Assembly (NCBI GenBank): GCA_030426925.1
Contig: JAUHXT010000011.1
Location: 1-37,821, forward strand
DNA length: 37,821 nucleotides
DNA from: Alphaproteobacteria bacterium
GTDB taxonomy: Bacteria > Pseudomonadota > Alphaproteobacteria > Micavibrionales > Micavibrionaceae
Direction: 5' to 3'
Each line of letters opens with the position of its first letter. The stretch's first letter is position 1. Shown here piece by piece: positions 16,821-24,451 of this stretch. The position numbers and the translations under genes were made by a program. The notes beneath the pieces were generated by a model. That model searched no databases. It worked only from the letters and a program-made list of their open reading frames with translations, and was not told the origin of the DNA.

Positions 16821-19216
16821 GCGCTGGCGCCGAAGCTTCCGTCTTTTTGCAAGACGTTGACCCAGTGCTTGGTATCACCCTGAAAACTCAATTCCCCAGT
16901 CAGCTCCGTTGAATACAGCGCATCGGTATAGGCTTGCCGCATAGCTTGCCGCATTGGTTCGCTGAACGGCAGTTCGGTGCGCACAATCAGGTCAAGCCGC
17001 TGCCCTTTGATAAGGCCGTCAAGCTGTACCGGCCCCATGCGCGATAAATCAAGGTCGAACACAAAGCGCGTTTGCTGCCCGTCATTCTCATCCTTGCCAA
17101 AGGCATCGCGGTCCTGCCGGGTATAAAGCGTGATCTTCTGAATCTCGCCTTGCCAGAACATGGGTAGCGGCACGGCGCGCCATTCACCCACCGGGGCGTC
17201 CCCGCGGTTCAGGCTCGCCATTTCTGTGCCTAGGCGTCCCGGCAAATTGCCCTTGCCAATCCGCTGTAACGCATCAAGGGTTTTTCCACCTAGCCAGCTT
17301 GCAAAATCACCCGAACGCACGGCCGCCACGAACATTAACGCCGCGGGTGTTAACTGGCTGACCGTTCCACCCGGATTGGGAACGGATTGCGATAGCGCCA
17401 GCGCCGCTTGCGGGCTGACGCGTAAAAGTCCCTGATACAATTCATCCATAATCGGCCATGGGCCGGGCTGTAACAATAGCGCCAGCGGTAACGGCTGCGC
17501 CTGTAATGGAACCGCCTGTCCCGTCACGGCTTGCGGCAATGATGGCTGCGTCAAAACCTGCATGGCTTGCGGGCGTATCAGGATTTGCGTACCGGTTTGT
17601 ATGTTTGGTGCAGGAGTTTGCAGGATAAAACTTTGTGGTAGCGGTAAAGCGGGTGGGCGCAGGATAACAACAGGCAGGTTTTGCGGTGTTGTGCCCGCGA
17701 CAATTGCCGGAACGCCCTGCGGAGAACCGTTGATAATCGGAAACGCAGGCGATTGCACCTGGTTTAATAGTGCGGTGAAGTTCTGCGTTGCTGCCTGCAC
17801 GGGCGGTGTTATCTGAACGCCCGGTGGCTGGATGGAAACAATAAACGCATTTTGCGTTTGTGTCTGAACTGCGGGCAACGCACCCGGTTGCGACAGTACG
17901 TGCACACTGATGCTTTGTGCCAGCGGCTGCGTTAAAACCTGCGGTAATGCAGTGGTCGGAATGGACTGTACCGGAAAGCTAAGCGCAGGTGTCGTTCCTT
18001 GTGGTGCATTCACAACCTGTAACGGCGAAACAATCTGCGGCGGCCGGAATGTTTGTACCGGCAATGTTACATTAGTCAGCGCGCTTTGTGGTGTGAGCGG
18101 AACGGAGGCAGGTTGCGTAAACAGGATATGCGGCAAACTGGCCTGCACCTGCGTTTGAACAAAGTTCTGAATCTGCGTCACTGTTTGCTGGACGATGCCT
18201 TGCGTAACGATTTGTGTGACAAGCGATTGCAGCGGTTGGGCTGTTTGCGCCTGTAATTGTTGTGCCGCAGGAAACGTCGCAAGCTGCGTTAACGGCGGTG
18301 TGTTTTGGGCCACAGTTTGTGTAGCAACACTCACAGTAGTGTTCTGGCTCATTATAGTTTGTTTTTGCTGTCCGGTAATCAGCCGCACCAGCTGTTCAAT
18401 CCCGTCTTTGGGTATTTGTACGACTTGCTGCACATTTGCGTTCTGCACATTTTGCGCAATCAGGTTGGCCTCAAAACTTGCACGCGTGATAATGGCTTCG
18501 GGCAAGCGCGTCGCAAGCACCTGTACAGGATTGCTTTGCGGCTGCTGCAAAATCTGCTGTGCCTGTAACGGGGTAACGGGCGTAAGGCGAACCGTTTGGC
18601 CGGCTTGCAGCGGTTGTTGCGGTGAAGAGGGCACGGCATTGCGGATCAGGTTTAAAATCTGTTCAGGCAGCGGCGCTGCCTTTCCCGGTAAAGGCGAAGA
18701 TGGCGGGGGAGTAGCGGGCGCGGGCTGCTGCCCCTGTACCTGCGGCGGCGGTGCAGTCGTGCGCACGACAGGTGTTTGCGGAACATCTGTTCTTGGTGCT
18801 GGCTGGTTCAGGGTCGGGATCTGTTGTTGGCTTTGCACATGCTGGGCCGCAAGGCGGGCATTGGCCACATGCCGTTCTGCCGATGTAATGACCGGCGTTT
18901 GCGGGATATTGGGCTGTGCCTCCCGCACCACGACCTGCCGCGGCGGGTCGCCTTTGGGAATATCAATCTGGATGGTTTGCCCCGGCTTCGGGGAATTGTT
19001 CCCGCGCACCAGAATTTCCAGCGCGCCTTGCTGTGTCTGAACGCGTAAGGAACCGTCTTTATATTGCTGGACGACTTCGCCTTCGATGGTCTGTCCCTGC
19101 GTCGTTGTCTGCAGGGAAGGGGGCAGAGCGATAACACGCGCGGTCACACCTTCGTTTTTCGGCGGAAGAATAGTGGCAATGATTTTGCCTATCACACTGT
19201 CTTGCCCTGCACTCAT
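16817..19216 (-). CDS. fliK: FliK-like flagellar hook-length control protein, Gln/Pro-rich
   Basis: A 799-aa protein whose C-terminal part resembles the FliK domain: LDLSRMGPVQLDGLIKGQRLDL (residues about 730-750), then a charged stretch, as in proteins that measure hook length and switch export specificity. Residues about 100-600 are extremely rich in Gln, Pro, Val, Thr and Ala, with repeated short VQTQ/LPQ-type units, consistent with an extended ruler. The N-terminal part (residues about 20-90) looks like a small folded domain. FliK rulers vary greatly in length and composition, so the assignment rests on the C-terminus and flagellar context. The gene is convergent with fliJ and ends in a shared TTAA. 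A long open frame on the other strand (18195-19040) is a composition artefact. Confidence 0.62.
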   Translation of the reverse strand: MSAGQDSVIGKIIATILPPKNEGVTARVIALPPSLQTTTQGQTIEGEVVQQYKDGSLRVQTQQGALEILVRGNNSPKPGQTIQIDIPKGDPPRQVVVREAQPNIPQTPVITSAERHVANARLAAQHVQSQQQIPTLNQPAPRTDVPQTPVVRTTAPPPQVQGQQPAPATPPPSSPLPGKAAPLPEQILNLIRNAVPSSPQQPLQAGQTVRLTPVTPLQAQQILQQPQSNPVQVLATRLPEAIITRASFEANLIAQNVQNANVQQVVQIPKDGIEQLVRLITGQQKQTIMSQNTTVSVATQTVAQNTPPLTQLATFPAAQQLQAQTAQPLQSLVTQIVTQGIVQQTVTQIQNFVQTQVQASLPHILFTQPASVPLTPQSALTNVTLPVQTFRPPQIVSPLQVVNAPQGTTPALSFPVQSIPTTALPQVLTQPLAQSISVHVLSQPGALPAVQTQTQNAFIVSIQPPGVQITPPVQAATQNFTALLNQVQSPAFPIINGSPQGVPAIVAGTTPQNLPVVILRPPALPLPQSFILQTPAPNIQTGTQILIRPQAMQVLTQPSLPQAVTGQAVPLQAQPLPLALLLQPGPWPIMDELYQGLLRVSPQAALALSQSVPNPGGTVSQLTPAALMFVAAVRSGDFASWLGGKTLDALQRIGKGNLPGRLGTEMASLNRGDAPVGEWRAVPLPMFWQGEIQKITLYTRQDRDAFGKDENDGQQTRFVFDLDLSRMGPVQLDGLIKGQRLDLIVRTELPFSEPMRQAMRQAYTDALYSTELTGELSFQGDTKHWVNVLQKDGSFGASA

Positions 19217-19240
19217 AGGGCTATTTTATCACAGGATGGC

Positions 19241-20074
19241 TTAGGCTTGAGCAGCTTTTTTCGAGGTTTCTGCAATGCTTTTAATCACGCGGCGGGCAAT
19301 TTTCTCAACGTCCTCGGCTGCCTCGGTGTTCGGTGAACGGGTCAGCAAAGGCGTCTGATGACGGATGGTTTCTTTGACGCGCGGGTCAAGGCGCACCATA
19401 CCCGCCAGCGGCGGCGTCAGGCGCAGGAAGTTCTGGCACGCTTTCAGCAGGGTTTTATAGGTCTTTTCCCCTTCAACCGCACTTGTGGCCTGATTGACGA
19501 CCACGCCGACATTCTTGGATTGCCCGGCGGCGCTGCCCAGTTTGATAAAGGCGTAAGCATCGGTCAGTGACGTCGGCTCGTCGGTGACGACCAGCAAAGT
19601 CTGCGCGGCGGATGCAGCCAGCATACGCACATTGCGTTCCACCCCCGCGCCAAGGTCGATAATGACCGCATCATAATTCTTGGCGACTTCGATTAACTGG
19701 TCGCGCAAAAGCGCAAGCCGCTGTGAGGGAAGGGCGGACAGCGAAGCCTGACCGGAACGGCCCGCGACGATATCAAATCCGCCATCTTCATATTCCTGGA
19801 TAACCTTATCAAGGCCAAGCCGTCCGCGGATAACATCGTTCAGGTCGCGCTTGGGCATCAGGCCGAGTTGAACGTCGATATTGGCAAGTCCAAGGTCGCC
19901 ATCAAACAGCAGGACTTTCTTGCCTTCGCGGGCAAGGGCGTGTGAGAGCGTGATAGAGAACCATGTTTTGCCGACACCGCCTTTTCCGCTGGCCACGGCA
20001 ATCATGTTCGGGCCGCGGCGGAAGCTGGGCGTCGCCGGTTTACTTGCATTCTCTTCTGTCAGCATCTCAGCCAT
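19241..20074 (-). CDS. flhG: FlhG/YlxH MinD-type ATPase, flagellar number regulator
   Basis: A 277-aa ParA/MinD-family ATPase that antagonises FlhF and limits flagellum number. The deviant Walker A motif is KGGVGKTW at residues 31-38 (the usual small residue after the T is Trp here). The switch regions are DGDLGLANIDVQLG and the aspartate-containing DLGAGVERN. FlhG-specific segments DVIRGRLGLDKVI and GRSGQASLSAL are visible. It is 6 bases downstream of flhF on the same strand, the standard order. Its N-terminal 20 residues are low complexity and may carry the FlhF-contacting region. Confidence 0.92.
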   Translation of the reverse strand: MAEMLTEENASKPATPSFRRGPNMIAVASGKGGVGKTWFSITLSHALAREGKKVLLFDGDLGLANIDVQLGLMPKRDLNDVIRGRLGLDKVIQEYEDGGFDIVAGRSGQASLSALPSQRLALLRDQLIEVAKNYDAVIIDLGAGVERNVRMLAASAAQTLLVVTDEPTSLTDAYAFIKLGSAAGQSKNVGVVVNQATSAVEGEKTYKTLLKACQNFLRLTPPLAGMVRLDPRVKETIRHQTPLLTRSPNTEAAEDVEKIARRVIKSIAETSKKAAQA

Positions 20075-20080
20075 TATATT

Positions 20081-21118
20081 CTATCCTGCTTTTTTGACTC
20101 GTTCCTGAGTCGCTGATTGCGTGCCGGGTGCGGCGGACTGTGTTTGCGCACCACGGGCGCGCGGCATTAAGAGTGTTGTAAGCCTTTGCGGTGACAGCGC
20201 GGTCAAGCCGTCCGCCACTTTCGGCGTGTTGGACATGTCTGCAAATTTCAGGCCACCCTGATGGGCTGCCATCATTATCCCGCCCAGACGCCGGGCTACA
20301 TCAATACGTGTAGGTAGTATAGACTCTGCGCCGATGGTTGCAAAGACCCTTGCCATTTCCCCGCATTCATCGGGGTCCAGCCCCGCCGGGGCGACCATTA
20401 CCGGTTCAACGTTTCCGGCATGGATAAGGCGGGCCAGCAATTTGACCGCTTCCGGCTCAAACGGGTTGACCCCGGCTGTGTCGATAATCACCTGGTCTTT
20501 ATCGGACAGTTCGTCCAGCAACTCTTTTAAGGCTTTGGGGCTGTCTGCCGTATGTAAATCCACCTGAAGCAATTTTGTAAAGGCGCTGAGCTGCTCCACC
20601 CCGCCTGCGCGGATGGTATCGGTTGTGATAACCGCGACATCAAGCCCGTTCATCGCACCCTTGGCCGCCATTTTGGCAACGGCCAGCGTTTTACCGGACC
20701 CCGGAGGGCCAATCATCATAAACGCACGGTCCGAAGCCTTGGACGGCAGCGGTGAAAATTCAAACAATTCGCCAATGGACCCGGCCAGCGCCGCGCGCGA
20801 TTCATCCAGCGCAAGGATATTGGCATAGGAAATAACGTCTTCCAGCACTTCTTCCGGCACGGCATGGCGCAACATGACTTCGGTGATGTCCTCGACAACG
20901 CTGGACGCGTCGTCGTCATCGTCGAACAGCCAGTCGTCGTACGATTTATTGGCAGCCGCCATCGCGGCTTCGGCGACATCGTCAACCGCAGCCGTGACCT
21001 GAACGTTACCGTCTTTCAGCTCACGCGTAGCCACGATAATCGCTTCCTCGCCAAGAGCTTCACGCACGTCCTGCATCGCCTCTCTCATTGTTTTTGCCGT
21101 GAACGACTTTAGTCGCAT
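20081..21118 (-). CDS. flhF: Flagellar SRP-type GTPase FlhF
   Basis: A signal-recognition-particle-family GTPase that places and numbers polar flagella. 345 aa. The N-terminal basic-acidic B domain (residues 1-about 80: MRLKSFTAKTMREAM, then an acidic stretch with DDDDDA) is followed by an N domain and a G domain with P-loop GPPGSGKT at residues 136-143. The G2/G3 region is TTDTIRAGGVEQL and DTAGVNPFEPEA. The gene starts at 21118 without a strong Shine-Dalgarno. It is shorter than the classic 400+ aa FlhF. In most flagellates flhA, flhF and flhG are adjacent; here flhA is separated by a 3.5-kb island. Confidence 0.92.
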   Translation of the reverse strand: MRLKSFTAKTMREAMQDVREALGEEAIIVATRELKDGNVQVTAAVDDVAEAAMAAANKSYDDWLFDDDDDASSVVEDITEVMLRHAVPEEVLEDVISYANILALDESRAALAGSIGELFEFSPLPSKASDRAFMMIGPPGSGKTLAVAKMAAKGAMNGLDVAVITTDTIRAGGVEQLSAFTKLLQVDLHTADSPKALKELLDELSDKDQVIIDTAGVNPFEPEAVKLLARLIHAGNVEPVMVAPAGLDPDECGEMARVFATIGAESILPTRIDVARRLGGIMMAAHQGGLKFADMSNTPKVADGLTALSPQRLTTLLMPRARGAQTQSAAPGTQSATQERVKKAG

Positions 21119-21216
21119 AGATAGTGTCCAAATTACTCGTGGTTGTTAGTGTATCTGTTCCGGTAGCCCAAAGGTAGAGCCTAATACGGAAATACCCACA
21201 AGACTAACAAAAAATA

Positions 21217-21245
21217 TTGACATCGCACTACAATAGGATTATATT
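21217..21245 (+). promoter_or_regulatory. Strong sigma-70-type promoter ahead of the toxin operon
   Basis: TTGACA at 21217-21222, a 17-base spacer, and TATATT at 21240-21245. The -35 is a perfect consensus. The predicted transcription start (about 21252) leaves a leader of about 70 bases before the toxin ATG, containing a terminator-like hairpin. No similar promoter is seen for the second toxin cassette. Confidence 0.7.
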
Positions 21246-21261
21246 CCTCGTATGAATTGGG

Positions 21262-21308
21262 ACCGCTGCGCGTTCGTAAAAGGATGCCCGGCGGTTTTTT
21301 GTTTTTTT
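21262..21308 (+). terminator. Hairpin with T-run in the toxin leader (possible attenuator)
   Basis: A 7-bp stem ACCGCTG (21262-21268) / CGGCGGT (21289-21295) with one G-T pair is followed by TTTTTT-G-TTTTTTT (21295-21308). It lies between the promoter and the toxin start, 15 bases before the ATG. That is the position of an attenuator or leaky terminator rather than an operon end. The loop is 20 bases. Confidence 0.5.
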
Positions 21309-21322
21309 AACAAGGACGCGGT

Positions 21323-22309
21323 ATGGCGCTGGACCTGGAAACATATATCGGCAGGGAAAAGGAAGCGGACGGATACGATATCCGCAAAGTAAAGGCCGCC
21401 CTGAACCGCCTGGGCTATTACACACCGGATGAAACGGCAGGTATAACGCAGGAGGCGGAGCCCGCGTTTTTCACCGCGTTAAAGGCGTTCCAGCGCCAAA
21501 ACGGGATAGAACCGGACGGCAGGATAGGGCCGGGAAGTTTGAGCGAACGCGCCCTGAACGACGCGGTAAAAACCCATAACGTGAACTCACTGTTTGCCGG
21601 CTGGTATATCTGGCGCACGGTGGGGGATGAAAAAGTGCGCGGCAACCATGCACAGCGCGAAGCGCGTATTTTCTCATGGGACAACCCGCCCGATGGCGGC
21701 CACCCCGGCGAAGATTACAACTGCCGCTGCTGGGCGGAAGCTTACTATCCCGCCTCTGCCGAACACCGCTCCCGCGCGATGGAGTTGCGCCAAAAAGCAG
21801 CCGCAAGGCAAAAAATTGCCGAACAGGGTTTCCACGGTTTGAACAATGAAGGATTAAACGACCTTCCCATTGCGCTTGACGCGATCAACCCTACCATCAG
21901 CCCGCTGGATTTGATTGGACCGGGTGGCATAGCAACGAAAGGGACTGCTGCTACACTTATGCGGCAATTAACAGCCAGATCGCGAGATGTCAGTTGGATT
22001 GAAAAGGCGGCGAGAAAGAAGCTACAGCACGCTTTTAAACATGCTAAGGCATTTGGTATTAAAGGGAATCCAAGTAATAAAACGTTAGAGCAGTTCAGAA
22101 AAGAACTAATAAATCATGTCAGATCACCTGATACGCGTGTTATAAAGGGAACATATCATAAGCAGCCAGTGACACATTATTATAACAATAAGACAAAACT
22201 AAATGTCATGCGTGACCAAAACGGTAAACTCTCGTCTGGATGGAAGTTAAGACCTAAGCAAAGGTTTCACATAGAAAAAGATGGAAATATAGGCGGATCA
22301 AAAAAATGA
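21323..22309 (+). CDS. Polymorphic toxin: peptidoglycan-binding + MuF-like + colicin-D-like tRNase
   Basis: A 328-aa modular toxin. Residues about 15-65 form a peptidoglycan-binding-1 domain (IRKVKAALNRLGYY ... FFTALKAFQRQNGIEPDG). Residues about 92-140 match the end of the phage MuF/minor head protein domain (WRTVGDEKVRGNH ... DNPPDGG ... NCRCWAEA), the scaffold of a known class of phage-encoded polymorphic toxins. After a linker (about 141-225), the C-terminus matches the tRNA-cleaving domain of colicin D: FKHAKAFGI with catalytic-type Lys239-His240, then FRKELINHV, GTYHKQP and SGWKL with Ser305 and Trp307. The catalytic-type residues appear intact. AAGGA precedes the start by 6 bases. There is no signal peptide. 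The DNA becomes AT-rich near 21900, where the tip begins, a sign of separate origin. The next gene overlaps its stop (ATGA). Confidence 0.85.
   Translation: MALDLETYIGREKEADGYDIRKVKAALNRLGYYTPDETAGITQEAEPAFFTALKAFQRQNGIEPDGRIGPGSLSERALNDAVKTHNVNSLFAGWYIWRTVGDEKVRGNHAQREARIFSWDNPPDGGHPGEDYNCRCWAEAYYPASAEHRSRAMELRQKAAARQKIAEQGFHGLNNEGLNDLPIALDAINPTISPLDLIGPGGIATKGTAATLMRQLTARSRDVSWIEKAARKKLQHAFKHAKAFGIKGNPSNKTLEQFRKELINHVRSPDTRVIKGTYHKQPVTHYYNNKTKLNVMRDQNGKLSSGWKLRPKQRFHIEKDGNIGGSKK
21724..21796 (+). repeat. Toxin junction repeat, copy 1 (inside the complete toxin gene)
   Basis: The 73 bases encode the end of the MuF-like segment and the linker start (CRCWAEAYY to MELRQK). Nearly the same sequence recurs at 22592-22655 and 23472-23544, each time directly downstream of an immunity gene. 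It marks the boundary where toxin tips are joined to the common N-terminus. Confidence 0.88.
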
Positions 22310-22587
22310 CACAGGAATTATTTGGGTTTGATGTTTTGATACAGGAATTTTTAGAAAAAAAAATTACGACTGAAGCATTTGAGAAACGTTATTTGAAAAA
22401 ATATCTGGAAGATGAAGATCCAATCAGTGACGATCAGTTTTTTATACTGGATGAACTTTTTGTTTTTGCTAATGGATATACGGAAGACGTGGAATTATTG
22501 AACGGTGATTCAAATTTTTATTTCAACGAAGCTCAGCTACGTGAAGCAGCGCAAAAGGCGTTACAGGAGCTACGCGCTTTGAAATAA
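22306..22587 (+). CDS. Colicin-D-type immunity protein 1
   Basis: A 93-aa acidic protein, ATG at 22306 overlapping the toxin stop by 4 bases. The pattern matches the colicin D immunity family: an N-terminal FLEKKITTEAFEKRYL helix, an ILDELFVFANGY segment with an acidic end, and a C-terminal AQLREAAQKALQEL helix. Such proteins block the tRNase active site. The last 20 residues are identical to those of the second immunity protein, although the first 70 differ. The gene is AT-rich like the toxin tip. Position, size and family pattern make it the cognate antidote of the complete toxin. Confidence 0.82.
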   Translation: MTQELFGFDVLIQEFLEKKITTEAFEKRYLKKYLEDEDPISDDQFFILDELFVFANGYTEDVELLNGDSNFYFNEAQLREAAQKALQELRALK

Positions 22588-22655
22588 CGCACCGCTGCTG
22601 GGCGGAAGCTTACTTTCCTGCCTCTGCCGAACACCGCGCCCGCGCGATGGAGTTG
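22525..22655 (+). repeat. 131-bp direct repeat, copy A (immunity C-terminus + toxin junction)
   Basis: Identical to 23405-23535 except for four mismatches (97%). It covers the last 20 codons of immunity gene 1, the 4-base gap, and the CRCWAEAY...MEL junction. The two copies are in direct orientation 880 bases apart, with cassette 2 between them. This is the expected footprint of recombination-driven cassette insertion, loss or exchange. Confidence 0.92.
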
Positions 22656-23186
22656 ATGGAGCGCAGGCAGGTGCGTGAAACCATCCGCCCCGGCAAACTT
22701 TCTATCCCATCGCCGTCTGTTCAGTCTCTATTAAAAGAAATAATGGTTGATACAACCCCGTGGGACGGAGACAATCCCCTCAATCCTCTTGCCGGCGGTG
22801 GAGGTGGTGGTAGGGGAAGGTTACGTGCCAGAAAAAGACGCAAAGCTCAGTTTAAAGAAAACGCAGACAGTCTGCGTAATCCAGATTGGATTTGGAATGG
22901 ACCTAAAAATAATTTACAGCACACTTTTAAGCATGCCGAACATTTTGGAATAAAAGGTCCTATGAATAAACAAAACTTAAAAGAACTTCAAAAAGCTTTG
23001 GAAAAACATATAAAATCACCTGATACAAAAATTATCGCAGGGGAGTATCAAAGACAGCCTGCAATACATTACTACAATGATGTTACGAAGTTAAATGTAA
23101 TACGCAGACCGACCGGGGAATTATGGTCAGGCTGGAGATTAAGTCCTGAAAAGCAGTTTCATATGAAAAAAGACGGAAGAATATAG
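22647..23186 (+). CDS. Orphan colicin-D-like toxin tip (cassette 2), no own N-terminus
   Basis: A second toxin tip, 179 aa if read from ATG 22647. In-frame homology to the parent toxin junction extends upstream (RCWAEAYFPASAEH from about 22593) without a start codon, so the cassette lacks the peptidoglycan-binding and MuF-like parts. It has its own linker (with a GGGGGG stretch), then a colicin-D-like domain: FKHAEHFGI with the catalytic-type His at residue 96, LQKALEKHI, GEYQRQP, and SGWRL. It is diverged from the tip of the first toxin. Such orphan cassettes are usually silent until recombined with a full-length toxin. Whether it is translated is unknown; no convincing Shine-Dalgarno is seen. 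Followed at 2 bases by an immunity gene. Confidence 0.78.
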   Translation: MELMERRQVRETIRPGKLSIPSPSVQSLLKEIMVDTTPWDGDNPLNPLAGGGGGGRGRLRARKRRKAQFKENADSLRNPDWIWNGPKNNLQHTFKHAEHFGIKGPMNKQNLKELQKALEKHIKSPDTKIIAGEYQRQPAIHYYNDVTKLNVIRRPTGELWSGWRLSPEKQFHMKKDGRI

Positions 23187-23188
23187 AA

Positions 23189-23467
23189 ATGCCCAGTATA
23201 GATGAATATCATAAACTAATCGAAAGCTATGAAAAAAAAGAAATTTCAACAAGGGCTTTTGAGAAATATTATTTGGATTTATTTAATAATCAGGATTTGG
23301 GCTTGGAAAATCATGCTTATGAAATTCTAAATGAATTATTTTACGTGGTGGAAGGTTACACAGAAGATCGGGAATTGTTAAAAGAAGATCTTAGTTACTA
23401 TAAAAACGAAGCTCAGCTACGTGAAGCAGCGCAAAAGGCGTTACAAGAACTACGCGCTTTGAAATAA
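23189..23467 (+). CDS. Colicin-D-type immunity protein 2
   Basis: A 92-aa acidic protein 2 bases after the orphan toxin tip. The layout mirrors immunity 1: KLIESYEKKEISTRAFEKYYL, then EILNELFYVVEGY, then the identical C-terminal 20 residues (from NEAQLRE). The N-terminal 70 residues differ strongly, as expected if they contact the tip of toxin 2. It would protect against toxin 2 whether or not the toxin is expressed here. The end of the gene lies in the second 131-bp repeat. Confidence 0.78.
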   Translation: MPSIDEYHKLIESYEKKEISTRAFEKYYLDLFNNQDLGLENHAYEILNELFYVVEGYTEDRELLKEDLSYYKNEAQLREAAQKALQELRALK

Positions 23468-23544
23468 CGCACCGCTGCTGGGCGGAAGCTTACTATCCTG
23501 CCTCTGCCGAACACCGCGCCCGCGCGATGGAATTGCGCCAAAAA
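23405..23544 (+). repeat. 131-bp direct repeat, copy B, plus third junction remnant
   Basis: Same unit as 22525-22655 (four mismatches over 131 bases), continuing 9 bases further with the GCGCCAAAAA of copy 1 (21787-21796). The homology stops exactly where the stop codon of the oppositely oriented DUF3137-like gene begins (23545). No third toxin tip follows, so this is either a lost or truncated cassette or the trailing edge of the array. Confidence 0.88.
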
Positions 23545-24447
23545 TTAAAGCCCCGTATGCGGGTTGAGTTTCAGGACATCGACAATATCGCTGATGATTT
23601 TTAAATCTTCTTCTACCAGCGTCATATCATCATCGCTCAACGGTTTGAAAACATGCCCCAGTTCAAAATGGTTCTTGCGCGTTTCGGCCATGATGAACAA
23701 TTCATCATCCTTGAAGCTTGCGGATATGGCGGACGCACGAACGGCCGAACATAATTCCAGAAACCGTTCCATGAATGCAGGGTCGAAAATCACGCGCGAT
23801 TCAACCTGGTTGGTGGAAATCACATCAAAGGTCTTTTCGAACTTGGCAGGCAGGCCAACCCGTTCAAACTTGCGCGTCTTCCATGACATATTGGTTTTAA
23901 GCCACGTGCGCGCCGGGTTGCGGGGCATGGCGATGGTATGGAATTTCAGGAATTTCTTAAGCTCCAGAATAATCATCAGCCCCTTAAAAACCTCGGTGCG
24001 CGTTTCCTTGCCGTCCTTGTTTTTATGAATGTTTTCCAGGTGCACTTCCTGCAACTTGAAAGGAACGTGTTTGATTGTGCCAAAAAACCCGTCTTCTGTA
24101 CGGCCCACATCATAAGGCGGGATCAGGTGATGGTCATAAACATCGCCGATTTTAAAGGAGCCGGCAATCGAGTAATACATGCCCCTTTGTTTGGCCAGCG
24201 CATCCATGAATGTTTTTTTGAGCCGCTTGCGGTAGTCGTTGTTGAATATCCGGAAGCTCCAGAAGCACAGGAAAAACGCCCCGATGGCTATATAGACGCA
24301 TACCATTGCCGCGCCGCCGTTTTTAATAACGAAGAAATAGGCCATAGCGCTCATCGCGCTGCATATAATGAACCACAGGCCACACAAAAACAGGACGTGG
24401 CGTTTGCGGTACGCCTCCATTTTGTCAATCTCGTCCAGTTCCTTCAT
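23545..24447 (-). CDS. DUF3137-like two-helix membrane protein
   Basis: A 300-aa protein resembling the DUF3137 family of unknown function. Two membrane helices near the N-terminus (about 18-38 and 46-66) have a short loop between. The remainder is a large cytosolic domain with the family-type HHLIPPYDVGR and VPFKLQEVHLENIH segments and FKGLMIILEL. The stop at 23545 abuts the third toxin junction on the other strand. Its start at 24447 is a few bases from a duplicated piece of the flhA 3' end, which suggests it followed flhA directly before the intervening repeat was inserted. No link to flagella is established. Confidence 0.72.
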   Translation of the reverse strand: MKELDEIDKMEAYRKRHVLFLCGLWFIICSAMSAMAYFFVIKNGGAAMVCVYIAIGAFFLCFWSFRIFNNDYRKRLKKTFMDALAKQRGMYYSIAGSFKIGDVYDHHLIPPYDVGRTEDGFFGTIKHVPFKLQEVHLENIHKNKDGKETRTEVFKGLMIILELKKFLKFHTIAMPRNPARTWLKTNMSWKTRKFERVGLPAKFEKTFDVISTNQVESRVIFDPAFMERFLELCSAVRASAISASFKDDELFIMAETRKNHFELGHVFKPLSDDDMTLVEEDLKIISDIVDVLKLNPHTGL

Positions 24448-24451
24448 TTAT

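Noticed and set aside
18195-19040. A 281-codon open frame on the plus strand, opposite the FliK-like gene.
   Set aside because: Cys-rich translation with no domain; it mirrors the Gln/Pro codon bias of the real gene on the other strand.
19241-20074. Unusual Trp after the Walker A of FlhG.
   Set aside because: The position after KGGVGKT varies in this family; not reported as a separate finding.
21252-21395. A short frame starting at the predicted transcription start of the toxin operon.
   Set aside because: No ribosome site is possible in a near-leaderless position, and it overlaps the toxin in another frame; a leader peptide cannot be excluded but is unsupported.
21323-23550. The island as a prophage remnant.
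   Set aside because: Only the MuF-like fragment is phage-related; no capsid, tail, integrase, or attachment repeats were seen.
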